From Mrakia gelida (taxonomy: Eukaryota > Basidiomycota > Tremellomycetes > Cystofilobasidiales > Mrakiaceae), in the NCBI GenBank assembly GCA_024345305.1, contig BRON01000020.1, forward strand, positions 62,001 to 126,000: 64,000 nt of DNA, read 5' to 3'. Each line of letters starts with the position of its first letter. The stretch's first letter is position 1. Made by a program: the position numbers and the translations under genes. Under the pieces are notes generated by a model. It saw only the letters and a program-made list of their open reading frames with translations. It searched no databases and had not been told where the DNA came from. Below are positions 1 to 11,238 of the stretch, piece after piece.

Positions 1-698
1 ACGACGGCCTTCCAGAGCTGGGACATGGTGACGGATCCAGGTTCGTTCGCGGACTCGTTCTCTTTTCCGTGCCCCTTACTGACTCGCCTTCTCCTCCACT
101 CAGTTCTCTTCGACATCTGGGAACCGAAACACCCGTGCGAGGGCAAGACGAATCCCGTTACCGACATCGGTCTTCGACTCGCTGGTTCGTCCTCCCTCGC
201 TCGTCTTCGCGTCTCTCTCGTCGCTGACCTCCGCACCGCTTCTCGTCTTGCACAGAGGGCCTCCACGACCTGAATCTCGAGCAGAACCTCGGACCCACGA
301 AGGACGCTCTGGCCTCCGCCTTCTCAACAGGATCGACGTCGTTCTTGCGAGCGTTCGAAGGCGTTCGATCTGGTATCTCCTCCCAACTGGCCGCTCTTCC
401 CTCCCCGCCAGCTCCCTCGTCTCCTAGCTTCCCCGGATTTTCAACACGGAAGTCCTCGTCGTCGCATCCCCTCTCGGATCCCACAGGAGGATCGAGTCCG
501 AAGTCGCCAGGAGCAGGAGTCGACTTGCGAGCCGCGGTCGCTGGGTTCGGGAGCTTCTGGGGGTCGAAAGTGTCGAAGTTCGCAGCGGGAGGAGGAGCGT
601 CTTCGACGTCGGAGAAGAAGGTCGGCGAGGAGTTGGAGCAGGAGCTGGTCCCTGTAGATTTGGACGCGAAGAGAGCAGCAGCAGCGAACGGACGTTGA
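1..698 (+). CDS. 3' end of a possible AVL9 (late secretory pathway) gene
   Basis: Only the C-terminal part is in the window. Exons read 1-40, 104-169 and 256-698, and the phases join cleanly to a TGA stop. The middle exon has a Trp-Glu-Pro-Lys-His-Pro-Cys-Glu-Gly motif, followed by a segment rich in Leu/Glu and then a Ser/Pro-rich tail ending in a run of Ala. From memory this resembles the C-terminus of fungal AVL9, a DENN-related protein acting in transport from Golgi to plasma membrane, but the diagnostic N-terminal DENN part lies outside the window. The identity is therefore tentative. The gene is followed by a short intergenic region and a gene on the same strand. Confidence 0.5.
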
Positions 699-1016
699 TC
701 GGTCAGACTAGGACGGACTGTTTTCTTCGCTTTCATCGCCTTGCCTTTGAATCTTTTTGCGGCAAGCGACTACTTGATATGATAGAGCTTCGACTGCGAG
801 TCTCTGGACTCGAGAAAGGTTGCTTGGGAGTCGACGTGACGACTTCTTCGGTCTGAAACATGCCTCGAAACCCGTTTGAGCCTTCGCCTCAAAGCCCTCC
901 TCCTCGAGGCTCTTAACGCCCACTGCCTTCTGAACTTGTATACTAGGCAAGTCGATTCACGAGTTTACTCTCCCCGAGATGAGGCTGACGTCTTCTTGGT
1001 GTTGTAACAGATCTGG
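699..1016 (+). other. Intergenic with probable 5'UTR intron of the next gene
   Basis: This stretch holds the 3' flank of the upstream gene and the leader of the next one. A sequence AG|GCAAGT at 945-952 followed by CTGAC and a CAG at 1008-1010 looks like a 64-nt GC-AG intron (947-1010) ending six bases before the start codon. No other gene is visible. Confidence 0.4.
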
Positions 1017-3347
1017 ATGGCTTCTCTCCAAGCCGGAAGCCCACACAACGGATTCCGTCCTCCCCCTCCTCCTCCTTCCTCGACCTCGTCTCACCACTTC
1101 CCCTCGACGACCACCTCCTCCTCGACTCAGCATCCTCTACCATCCTCATCTTCTAGAGCACCTGCATCTGCAGGCTCTTCTTACGCTCCTTCCAAAACCA
1201 ACGGATCCGTTCAACAACGAGTCGTCGCTCCTCTCCCTCTTGGATCCTCAGCCCATCTCCCTCCTGCCCCTCCTCCTCCTCCTGCTTCGCACTCCATCTT
1301 CGAGGACACCCTCTGCAAGTACATCCTCATAGGAGGACGAGGCTGCTACGGTCAACTCTTCGAGACGAGGAAGGTGAGTTCCAAACTCGGAGGAGGGCGA
1401 AGATCTCAAAGAGGAAGGGAAGGGAGGGAGGGAGGTGTTGAGCTCGACTCAAAAACTGAAACGCTTCTTCCCTCTCTCTGCCCTCTCTCTTTTTCTGTGT
1501 TAGGCCGCTCTCACCTTCGTCAAGTCAAGCATCAAGAGTCTCGCTGGCGTGGATGATCGAAGGATTGAGTTCCTCATCGATTCGTGTCCTGTCTTGGAGG
1601 GAATCTGGCTGAGGGTGATGCAGAGTGAGCTCGCGCGAGGGACGGGTTATCTCGAGATTTCGATTGAGGTCGAGCAGGAGGACGTTGGAGAAGGAGACTA
1701 TGGGTTCGAGGTGAAGCAGTTTACTAAGAAGGGTGAGTCGCGTTGGGCTCTTGCTTCACGCTTTGGGACGAAGGGAGGCGAAGGTCGACGAGCTGTCGAA
1801 GCTGATTCTTTCTTCTCCTCCTCTCCTCCTTATCCTCGTTGCCAGCCAGACTCTCTCATCCGGCACCACCAAGTCAACTATCCCAGCCCTCAAACCCTTC
1901 TTCTTCAAGAGTTCCTCTCCCACCTCAGCACCAACCTGGCTTCATCCCTCGACCAGATCATCACGGCCCTCCCATCGCGTCTTCGCAAAACTCCCAGTTC
2001 TTCCGCCAACCCAGCATCTCCTCCCACTCTCGAACCTCGTCCACAGCATCAGCTGCCTCAGTTTCTCAAGCTCAACCTCGACGTCCATCTCAACCCCGTC
2101 AGCCTTCCCTTCCCTCCTCCCACACCTCTCTCGTCACTCAACCTCAACCCAACCAGCATCAGCTCCAACACCAGTATCACCAGCCTCCTCCTCCCTCACG
2201 CCAGTCGATCCCCAACTCTTCCGCACCCTACTCGGCCTACCAACCACCTCCAGGTCTCTCTTTCCCACCCTCAGTCATCTTCCAGCAACCCTTCGAACCC
2301 CCTCCCCAGCAAGCCTCCTCGTCGCGTCCGAACCCTCCCTCCACCGCCGTTTCTCCGTCTCGAGGCCCTCTCCCAGACGGATGGACGGGATCACCTCCAG
2401 CTTACGTATCGTCGGTCCCTTCGAAGGTGGTCGCTCCTCAGGTCGGGAAGGAACTCGTTGCTGGAGGGACGGGAGGAGAGGAGAAGAAGGAGAAGAAGCA
2501 GAGGAAACCGTCGCCTTACAACCGTTCGTCCTTGCGTTGCGTCTCGCTCCCTTCTTCTCTTTACTCGGAGTCGTTCGACGAAAGTTTGACCCTCCTCCTT
2601 CTTACGGTCTGGGTTCGTCATCAAGACTTCTACGCGACAGCCTACCCTCGAGTGAAGCTCGCTCGTCCGGATCTCGAGAACGCCGAGATCATCAGAGAGG
2701 TCGCGAAGCAGTGGGCTGAGGAGCCTGATAACCCTAAGGTTAGTCTCATACACACTCACTTCCTTTTGCCGCACTCGTTCCTGACCGATCTTGTCGTCTT
2801 TTTGCTTGCTCTCGCTCGCGAACAGAACCTCAAAGCGAATCGACGCGACGAGCGTCCGCAAACCCTCTACTCTGGTTCGCAATACTCCGTTCTTCGAATC
2901 CACTCTTCAAAGAACTCGCTCTGACTCATTATCGTACCCTTTGTGCTCGCTTAGAATTCTACACCGTCGAGTACGCTCGCGAGAAGGCATGCCATCCCGA
3001 GGTTTCCTTCGAAGATCGAAACCGAGCGGTCGCTGAGCTTTGGGCCGAGTCTCCACGGAACCCCAAAGTCAGTTCCACTTGCCCTTATTCATACTCTTCT
3101 TTTTCAGTCCTCTTCGCTGACTTCGACTCGGGTCTTCCCGTCGCAGAACTTCTCGAGAGACCGCGACGCGTCGTCGGCTTTGGAAGCTCATGCGGCTGAG
3201 GTCGCGTTGATGGCCATACAGGCAGTGGCAGCTGTCGCGGGAAATGGAGACGCGTCTGCTGGGGATGGAGTTGACTTTTCGGGAGACGCTGATGGGATGG
3301 GAGAGGTGGTGGAGGGTGAGGGAGAAGGGGAGGGGAGGCAGTCGTGA
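1017..3347 (+). CDS. HMG/YABBY-like two-repeat protein, paralog A
   Basis: Seven exons: 1017-1373, 1504-1732, 1846-2523, 2626-2738, 2826-2874, 2955-3067, 3147-3347; about 579 residues. An N-terminal Pro/Ser-rich leader is followed by a compact domain spanning exons 1-2 with a Thr-Leu-Cys-Lys-Tyr motif, a Gly-Cys-Tyr-Gly motif, Leu-Phe-Glu-Thr-Arg, and a Met-x-Ser-Glu-Leu-Ala-x-Gly-Thr-Gly-Tyr motif. A long Pro/Gln/Ser linker precedes a basic Arg-Lys-Pro-Ser-Pro-Tyr-Asn motif and two repeats, each with a Tyr-rich start and an ending of the form Trp-Ala-Glu-x-Pro-x-Asn-Pro-Lys. The PSxYN motif and Trp/Pro spacing resemble HMG-box/YABBY domains, suggesting a nuclear DNA-binding protein (inference). 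The two repeats sit on two exons of exactly 113 nt. A paralog with the same exon phases lies at 60084-63098. The start was chosen as the first ATG after the putative leader intron. Confidence 0.8.
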
Positions 3348-3942
3348 TTTTGGTCTGCGGTTGTGATGGGACGAGACGGAATGTTTCCTATCTAGCTTTT
3401 CAGACTTGTTATGTTCTATCTTATTCTGTCCTAACAACGAGCTCCCTCAAAAGAAGAGCGCGTGGAGCTGGGGTAGGCGACCAAGCTACAACGCGACGTC
3501 GCTCGCCTCGGTTTACAAGTCAAGTCTTCATCAAAACAGATCGCTGCTCGCATGCCTTTTTGTCTCTCATGCATACCAGATATCCCCTCTCGAACGTTCG
3601 ACCCCCCGTCCCTCGAGATCATAGTGAAGTAGACCGATCTGCCTCGTCCGTTGATTTCGACTTTCCGGCCCACCACGCGAGACCTCACCTTCCCTGCGCT
3701 TTCCTTCAGCTCCCTCCGATTTTGGTCTAGCCAAAACAACTCAACGATTACGCTCAGCTCAATGAAAATCCCTCAAGAGCAGCAAAATCAGCACAGCTCG
3801 AAATCGACTCGACATCTTGCCTCGTCTTCCCTTCGAGCTTTCTTCAACGACAACAACCAACGACAAATTTAACTCTTTGCGACTCGCTCAACGACTCAAC
3901 CTCCCTCTCCTCCCAAGTTCTCTCTTCTCCACCATTCTCGAC
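3348..3942. other. Intergenic, nothing clear
   Basis: Lies between the HMG/YABBY-like gene and a doubtful small ORF. It contains short overlapping frames on both strands without a coherent protein or splice structure. I see no RNA gene or repeat. Confidence 0.4.
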
Positions 3943-4505
3943 ATGGCTGCTACCACGGTGATCCTCTCAGCAATGATGATAACAGGAATGGGCCAACTCG
4001 TTGTTGTTTTGGACGGGTTTCTTCATGTGAGCTTCTTTCGCCGCTGTGCTGCTCTTCAGCCTCCTCCCTTCGTTCATCCTCGCCCTCCGAAGGGAAGATC
4101 CGCTCGCTCACACTTCCGCCTTGCTTCTTTCGACAGTCGCACGAAGACGGCAAGTGGAAACACAGCAAGATCAGAGCTATCAATCCTCACGTCACCGTCG
4201 TCGTCGTGAGTATTGGCTTTCCCTCCTTCTCTTCCTTGCTTCCGCTTCACTTCCCTTTGCATCGTCTTCTCATCACTAATTCGCTCCATCCACCACTCCA
4301 GAAGCCTCGCCATCATCATCGCTCCTCGAACTCGCCTCACATCTACAGCCCGACGTTCGTCATTCTCCCTCCTCATCCGATCCTCAAACTTCCGAGAACG
4401 CCCAAGATCCAACCTTCCGACACCGACTCCACTCTCCCTCTCTTGGACGATACTGCTCTACCCTCTCTCCCGAGCAGACACGTCAGGTTCGCGAGAGGGA
4501 GTTGA
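3943..4505 (+). CDS. Doubtful small protein with N-terminal hydrophobic segment
   Basis: A possible three-exon gene: 3943-4026, 4137-4205, 4302-4505, about 118 residues. All junctions are phase 0 with reasonable donors (GTGAGC, GTGAGT) and CAG acceptors. The first 28 residues are strongly hydrophobic and could be a signal anchor or transmembrane helix. The rest is Pro/Ser/His-rich without a recognisable domain. Another frame of the last exon is also open, so the C-terminus is uncertain. I do not recognise the protein. It may be a real short membrane protein, part of a longer undetected gene, or chance. Confidence 0.3.
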
Positions 4506-4862
4506 GCTCGAGCTCGCGACGCGTCGATGTTGTCTTTTCTCGTTTCGCTTCGTCCCTGCGCACACCTTTGATTTTTGATCCCTCTTCTTCTCCTTTGTGG
4601 CGTACTCTCTCCTTAGATGCGTCTGTAGCTCGAGGTTCATGACTTTGAACGACGTCGTCGTCTTCGAGAGACCCATTGAGGGTCGACAAACGAAAGCCAA
4701 CGCTATCCAGAACCCCTCCCTCGGCCTCGCTCAGCTTCGGATCTCTAACCCAGCACGATCCACACTCGAGAGAACTATCGTATCGGTTTCGGGTAGGCAG
4801 GAAGGAGACAGGATCGTAGCAAGTCATGACATCGTCGACGCGTCGCTCGGATCCGTCCACAG
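4506..4862. other. Convergent intergenic region
   Basis: Lies upstream of the wc-2 stop codon. It carries two copies of the GACGCGTC palindrome (near 4518 and 4839). A plus-strand frame of 89 codons runs to 4866 but overlaps the wc-2 stop and has no splice or homology support. Confidence 0.35.
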
Positions 4863-7347
4863 CTAGGCAGCAGGAGGCCCTCCCTCTCCAGCGGCTTTGA
4901 GAGTCTTCTTCCATCTGGACGGAACGAAGTGAAGAGAGTGAAGGTCAGCACGACTTCGAGAGGAACTTCTCCGAAACGAAAGGAAACGCAAGAATGGGAC
5001 ACGCGAGCTCGCTCCTCGATGCCGTCTCCCTCCAAGCCAGAAGGGAAGAAAAACGTACCTCAGACCACAAGAGTTGCAGAGCGTCTTGGCCCCCATGGGT
5101 CCCTGTCAGACGTCGAGGAAAGAGAAAAGTCAGAACCCGAAAAGAACGAGAACGAGAAAGGTCAAGCGAACGCGTCAACTCACCCTCCTCCACTCGGGCG
5201 AATCCGTCCTCCCGCACGTAACGCAAACGTGATTGACGTCCGACTTCCCAGCCTTCTTAGCCTTCTTGCTCTTCTTGACTCCTCCCTCTCCGACCGTCGC
5301 AGGTTTCCTCGCAGCAGGAGCGGTAGGCTTCTTGGGAGGGACGTAGGCTCGTCGATCAGGATCTGAGTCGTCGTCGTCGTAGGCTCCTCCTCCCAAGCCG
5401 TCGTCGTAGTTGGCGGAGGAGGCGGAGGAGGTGGTGGACATGTGATGGGCGAGGGAGGGGGGTGGGATGTAGGAGGAGGAGGCGTGCGTGGTTGGGTAGG
5501 GGTAGGAGGAGGGAAGACCTGGGATCGAGGTGCGTGAGCCTGGAGAGGAGGGAGCAAAACGAGGTCAGCTCACGAGGGATGCGAGAGAAATGAAAATGAG
5601 CGATGGACTGACCTGATTCGGGATCGAGTTTGATGTTGAGAGCTTCCAGTTCGTCGCGAGAGATGTGACCCGTCGACATGAGTTCCTGAACGAGAGACGC
5701 GTCGAGAGAGAGAAGAACGAACACAGGTCAGCGACTCGAGACACAAGGCTTATCCATTCCGCCCGACCCATGAGGAGGAGAAAGAGTGTACTCACCACCA
5801 GCTCAGCTCTCAACCTCTCGTTCTCCATCTTCTCTTCCAGGAAGCTGTCGAGCATCTCTCCGGTCTTGCTCGGCCACTTCTTCACCATCAAGAAGAAGCA
5901 TTTGCACCTCTCTCCTGCTCCTCCAGTGGGCGACGAGACGATGGGTAGACCTTGAATGACCGAGAGGGGTAGCTGCGATGAGGCGAGAGAGATTGAAAGA
6001 TCAGCTTCTCGACGCGCAAACGGAGGGACGGACGAAAGAGGACGAACCGGCATTCTCTCCGCTTCCTCTCCCCAGTATCCATGACCTCGAAGCTCCAACA
6101 GCACCGGCCTGGGACCCGTCTTCTTCCTCAGTCTCAATCCCTCAGAGCCGCTCTTGCTCCCATCGCTCCCACTCCCACTCGCTGTGTCCTCGCTCGCTGA
6201 ACCCGAGCTTGATGTCGAGCTCGACCTTCGTAGTTTGTCGGCGAGGGATTTTGGGAGGAAGCGATGGTAGCTGGAGAGATCTGTTCGGTTGAGAATGGAT
6301 TGGTGTAGGTTGGAGAGAAGGGCTGGAAGGTCGGCCTCTGGATGGGTGAAGGGAGGGGTCAGATCGAGGAAGGGAGGGAGGGAGAGGTGAGCTCGAGCGG
6401 AGAAGCGAGAGAGCTCGAGAGATGGAGGAGTATGGACGAACCGTAAATATAGTCCGACAGAGGATGCTGCTCCAGATCTCGAGGTTCGTATCCGAGAAGT
6501 TCCTTGACTCCAGGGGAGGCGTAGAGGATCTGATGGAAGAAGGGAAGAGAGGGAGGGACAAGAGAAGGAAGGAACGAGGATGGGTGAGCTTGGAGGAGAA
6601 GGAATAAGAGCTCTAGCAACCGATCGGCTGAGACTCCGAGTTCGAAGAGTATTAAAGAGAGACGATATATGTATGAAGGAACGAACCTTGGCTCCTCCGT
6701 TGCTGAGAGGAAGGAGAGCAAAGACGACGGTATCGGAGAGCTCGTTCAGGAGGAGCTGCTGCCACTTCTTTCGCTTCGTGAACTGTGGGAAGAACCGGAC
6801 CCATCAGCTCTATCTCCTCAGATCGACCTCATCCAGGTTCCCCTGATTCCCCTGCCCAACGCTGACTCGAAAACACAGTAAGAAAGTCGGCTGAACTCAC
6901 GTCAAAGTTGCCTCCCGCATCTGCTCCTCCTCCTCCAGGTTGAGCTCCCAGTCCTCCTCCCTCCCTCCTGAGTTCTCCTCCCGATCCTCCTCCTCCTCCT
7001 CCCTCTTGAGCGTCAACGTTCATAGGACTAGACTCCGTAGAGGATCCTCCTCCCACTCCTCCTATCCCTCCTCCTCCAGGTTGGATCATGGGTCCTCCAA
7101 TCCCTCCTGAACCGAACGTATTGAAGCCCTGAGGTCCGCCGAGAGGAGGAGTAGGAGCTCCCGTTAAGAGAGAAGTTCGAAACGAGGGGTTTTGAGTGTT
7201 GGGAGGCGAAGGGCCAGAGTGAGAAGGGTGAGGTTGATTCGAGTAGGGCTGCTGACCAGAGGAAGAGGAAGGATAGTAGGGCATGAGGAAAGGAGGGAAG
7301 GGCCTGGACGCTGGAGAGGTTGGAGGCGAACTCGACCTTCGAGACAT
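4863..7347 (-). CDS. wc-2: White collar-2-type blue-light regulator (PAS + GATA finger)
   Basis: Nine exons on the minus strand: 6901-7347, 6687-6782, 6442-6529, 6048-6337, 5796-5972, 5613-5685, 5184-5539, 5059-5102, 4863-4914; about 540 residues. A Gly/Pro/Ser-rich N-terminus of about 150 residues leads into a PAS domain: an entry segment FTKRKKW, then SPGVKELLGYEP. The typical WC-2 post-PAS block follows, with Lys-Trp-Pro-Ser-Lys-Thr-Gly-Glu-Met-Leu-Asp-Ser and a short coiled coil. The C-terminus has a C-x2-C-x18-C-x2-C GATA-type zinc finger followed by CGLRWKK. In fungi WC-2 pairs with the flavin photoreceptor WC-1 and binds promoters of light-induced genes in the nucleus. No wc-1 gene is in the window. 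It shares a 0.8-kb divergent upstream region with NIC1. Confidence 0.93.
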
Positions 7348-8140
7348 CCCTCGTCATTTTCGAGCGAGTGTTTGGTTGTGCGAAAATTTCAAGGGCTTGG
7401 TGAGTTTTGAACTTAGAAGGCGAAGAGCTCGTCGTCTCAATCTTCGATCTCGATGCGATTGGAAAACCTTCGACCTCTTCACGACAACGAAGCTGGTGAA
7501 AGCAGGTCGTCGGTTCTTTCGTCGAGCTCCGGAAGGGTTATCTAGTTTCGTTGCCTCTTTGTAGTCCCGGAGATACTCCTCTTATCTAAGGAGATTTGAG
7601 TTTTAGATCTGCTGGGTGTGAGGAGAAGAGTGTGAGAGTCAGCTCAAGCTCGCGTCGCGTCGCGGATGAAACGAAGAGAAGACGAGAGACGTACTCAAAC
7701 GGCCGTTAGCTCTTGAATTCCAGTGAGCTGAGGGCATTTCACTACCTTGGTCTCGTCGATTCCCGCAGCCGAGTAGCAAAAAAATGGACGAAGCGAGGAA
7801 AAAAACTGAACGCGTCGGACGAGAGCGAGCTTGGAGGCAGTTGCTCTTCGCCAGATCATAACAGCAAGTTCTGAAAATGTTCTCGTCCGAGAGAGTTCGA
7901 GATGAGGTCTACAATCGCCAGAAAAAAGAGCAGATCTTAAGAGTTGTTGATGGTTGAAAGGAGCGAATGAGAGCGCTCTCGGTTGGACAGATCGCAATCT
8001 CCTCCGCTCGCGAGATTGGTCCTTTCATCTCTCCCTTCTCTCTTTGATCCCACCGACGACCACTTCACTCTCCCTCCTCAAAGCTCAAGCTCGCCTCGAT
8101 CTCAGGACAGATCCCCTTCCAAAATCAACGAAGGAAAAGC
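7348..8140. promoter_or_regulatory. Divergent upstream region of wc-2 and NIC1
   Basis: About 0.8 kb between two divergently transcribed start codons, so it must contain both promoters and leaders. I found no open frame with coherent coding signal on either strand. The part before NIC1 is CT-rich, as in most leaders of this window. No specific operator can be assigned by eye. Confidence 0.5.
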
Positions 8141-10755
8141 ATGCGAATCGCTCAGCTTCCTCGGCTCACTCTCCTCGCTCGTTCCTCCCTCCTCGTTCTC
8201 GTTGAGCTCGTCGCCAATGCAGCTTGTTGGGGAGGAGCAGCGGTAGTGTTGACAAGGGATGGAACCAACCTTCTAGGTATAGGTATACTGGCATGGGTGA
8301 GTCTGAATCCAATATTTGGGTCTAAAGAAGGAGGGAGGCGGGAAGGGGAGCGAAAAGGGAACGGGAGGGAGGGGGAGGGAGGAGAGGTGAAGCTCAACAT
8401 GCACGAGCATCGACCCGTCTTTTTTTCTGCCATTCTTCTCGTCTCGACCTCGAACGAGACTTTGAGTTTTCAGATCTATATCGTCACAAGCTGACCCTGT
8501 TCTTTGACCCTCTTCGTGCAGACCCTCGGACTGAGGTGAGCTTTTCAAAGGACCATGACTCGACGACCTCTCTCTCGCGATCACCTCTCCTTCCTCCCGA
8601 GCTCATCCTCCTCTCCTTTTGCAGACATGGACTAGACGCCGATCATATCTGCGCCATCGACAACGCAACTAGAAACATGATCACTTTGGGAAGCCTTCCC
8701 GTCACGCCAGGGTTGTTCTTCAGTCTCGGGTGAGCTCGTTCGCTCCTTCTTCCTCTCCACCCTTCGCCTGTGCCTTTGCCTTCCTTCCCCTTCTTAACTG
8801 CTAGACCGACGCTCACACGTTCTCGATTCACACTCAGGCATTCTACCATCGTTGTCGCTGTCAACATAGGTTCGTCTCGCCCTTCCTTGTCCTAGCGAGG
8901 AGGGATTCAGTCAAGTTGACCCCCATTTCGCCTTTCGCCTTTCTTCCCTCAGCCATCGCTGTGTCGGTCTCGGTTTACTCGCGTCTAGGAGGTCAGTAGC
9001 GCGCAAAATTCGATCCACTCTTCAGTTTCTTGTGCTGACCCTGCTCCTCTTCTTCAGGTGTGAGCGAAGTCGGTGGGATCGTCGGCGCGTCCGTTTCAGC
9101 TTCGTTTCTCTTCCTCGTCGCCCTCTTCAACACCATCGTTCTCATCCGGATTTATCAGCAGAGGAAACGGCAGGTCAGTTTCCCATTTCATTTATCTTCC
9201 CGCCCATTTGGTTCCATACTGACCCTTCCCTCCGCGTCTTGATTTGCAGAGATCACCTCCGACCGCCGACGCTGCTGCAGGCCAGAGCGAGAAGGGCGCG
9301 TCTACTCCCCCTGTCGAAGAGCGAGAGATCCAAGGAGGAGGAGTGATGTTCAGAGTCTTCGGAAAGGTCTTGAGGTTGGTTGATCGGAGTTGGAAGGTTG
9401 GTCTCGTTCCCTCTCGGTCTCGTAGCGTCGAGTTGAAAACTCGATCTGACGCTCTTCTTCTGTTCGACTAACTTATTCAGATGTACCCCGTCGGCGTCCT
9501 CTTCGGCTTTGGATTCGATACCGCGTCAAGCATCGCTCTCCTCGCCTTGTCAGCTCTCGCTTCAAAAGGGTCGAGCAGCGCGATCGTCGTTCTTCCGTTC
9601 CTCTTCACCGCTGGGATGAGTCTTGTCGAGTGAGTTCCTTCTCTACCGATCCCCTGCGCTAAGAACACCCCGTCCTCATCGTCAGCTTCGTCTAGAAATG
9701 CAGTACCAGGAAGAGCGTGATTTCCTCGAAGCGTCCAATTGACCTCGCTTTTTCCCTCCTCGGCGCAGTTCTCTCGATTCCATTCGTGAGTCACTCGCTC
9801 CCTCAGAAATTTCCTTCATTTTCTGATCTTCGTCTGTCCTTCTCTTTGACAGTGATGGTCTACTCGTACGCTCGTCCTTCACGCGACACACCGGAAGGTC
9901 GAATCGCAGTCTTCCAACACCCTCTTCGATCTCCACCTTCCGTCCCAACCGAACCCTCTTCGACTCTCACTCTACCCGAACTCGAAGCCATCTCACCCTC
10001 AACTTCCATCGACCCAACTCCAGCATCCCTCGACGAGTACGAGACCAAGGAGGAAACGAAGGACTCGAACACCTTCCCAATTGCGTTCGTCAACATCTCC
10101 GCAGAGGACGAGGAATCTCGTCGGATCCGACAGGAAACCAAGCTTCAAACCATGTCGACGATGTCAATCTACCTCACCCTGCTCTCCATCTGTGTTGCTT
10201 TCTCGTGAGTTTGAGCCTTGTGCATGCTGTGAGAAGTCTGAACGCGACTGACTTCGTCCTCGTTCTCGTTCAGTATCTCGCTGATCACTATCATGGGCCT
10301 GATAGGCGAGAATTGCTCGTCTTGGTGCGTACCCCTTCCTGCTCCATCCTCCCTCTTCTCCTCTCTCGAGTTGTCGACGAGCGAGCGTCGTTGCTCACCC
10401 TCATTCCTCTCTTTCCTCTTTCCTCCCTTCTTCTTTCCCGTTCAAATCAAACAGTGTCGCCGCAGCCGAGAGCGAAGATGGAGGAGGACTAGCAGGAAGT
10501 TGGTGGAGAGGTTGGGCGAACGTGAGTGTCGTCTCGATTCGTACTTCCTTTTCCTCGAGACGCGTTCGAAAAGAGACGAGACGCGAAAACTCACCCCTTC
10601 CTCCCTTTCTCTCCTCCCAGGCAAACGATCAGTCAGGCTACATCGGAGCTGCCATTGTAGGCACCTTCGTAGTCATCCTCGCTGGGAGCTGGGTCGTTCG
10701 GTCGGGGCTGAAGAGGAGGAAGAGGGGGACGAAGAGCGAGGTTGGGACGAAGTGA
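8141..10755 (+). CDS. NIC1: Nickel/cobalt transporter of the NiCoT family
   Basis: Thirteen exons: 8141-8296, 8522-8535, 8625-8729, 8838-8869, 8953-8991, 9058-9173, 9250-9396, 9481-9629, 9769-9785, 9853-10204, 10274-10324, 10455-10521, 10621-10755; about 459 residues. The family signature His-Gly-Leu-Asp-Ala-Asp-His occurs near residue 58, split by an intron right before its His. Further NiCoT motifs follow: GHSTIVV, Leu-Phe-Gly-Phe-Gly-Phe-Asp-Thr-Ala-Ser, and a GMSLVDSLDS-like segment. About eight hydrophobic helices are visible, with a hydrophilic loop between the first and second halves and another after residue 300. The protein should import Ni2+ or Co2+ at the plasma membrane, where fungal homologs feed urease. 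Exons 2 (14 nt) and 9 (17 nt) are micro-exons; both are needed to keep the conserved motifs in frame. Confidence 0.93.
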
Positions 10756-11238
10756 GGGAAGACGAGGGATGTGCGATCTGGTTCGGTTTTTGGGCGTTTT
10801 GGGATCTCGGAGCTCCAAAGTTCGATGGAATGAAACTTTCCGAGCATCTTGGAGAGGCAGAGATGGTGTTGGCAAGCCTGCAAGGTATAGAGATGGAGGG
10901 AAAAGAGAGCAGCGACGGGGGACGATATCCGATGGATCGGTTGGATCGGATTTCGGTCGGCTGAGATCAGGGCAGGGCCTTCTCTCCCTCCTTCCCTTCT
11001 CCCTCCCCTCGAGTTCAGCTTTTCTATACGATCTGGAGGAATGTTTCCCGAAGAAGGAAGGCTCTCTGTATTTTCCTGTCTTGATGTTGAGAAAGTCGAC
11101 GAAAATCGCCTGAGCCAATGAGAGCTCTCCCCTCTCTCTCTCTCGCTCTTCGTCTTTCCGAGCTCTTCCTTTCCTTCCCTCCCTCCCTCCAACTCCAACT
11201 CCCTCTCTCCCTCCCTCCCCCCGTTTCTCTCCCCCGCC
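10756..11238. other. Intergenic, NIC1 3' flank and SDH1 promoter
   Basis: Tandem-gene spacer. The last 100 bases before SDH1 are a strong CT tract, typical of leaders of highly expressed fungal genes. Several open frames occur on both strands but none shows coherent coding signal. Confidence 0.45.

Noticed and set aside
1549..2589. A 346-codon ORF continuing past exon 2 of paralog A
   Set aside because: It reads through an intron; splicing at 1733-1845 gives the frame shared with paralog B.
4597..4866. Plus-strand ORF overlapping the wc-2 stop codon
   Set aside because: No splice signals, no recognisable protein, and it runs into a convergent gene.
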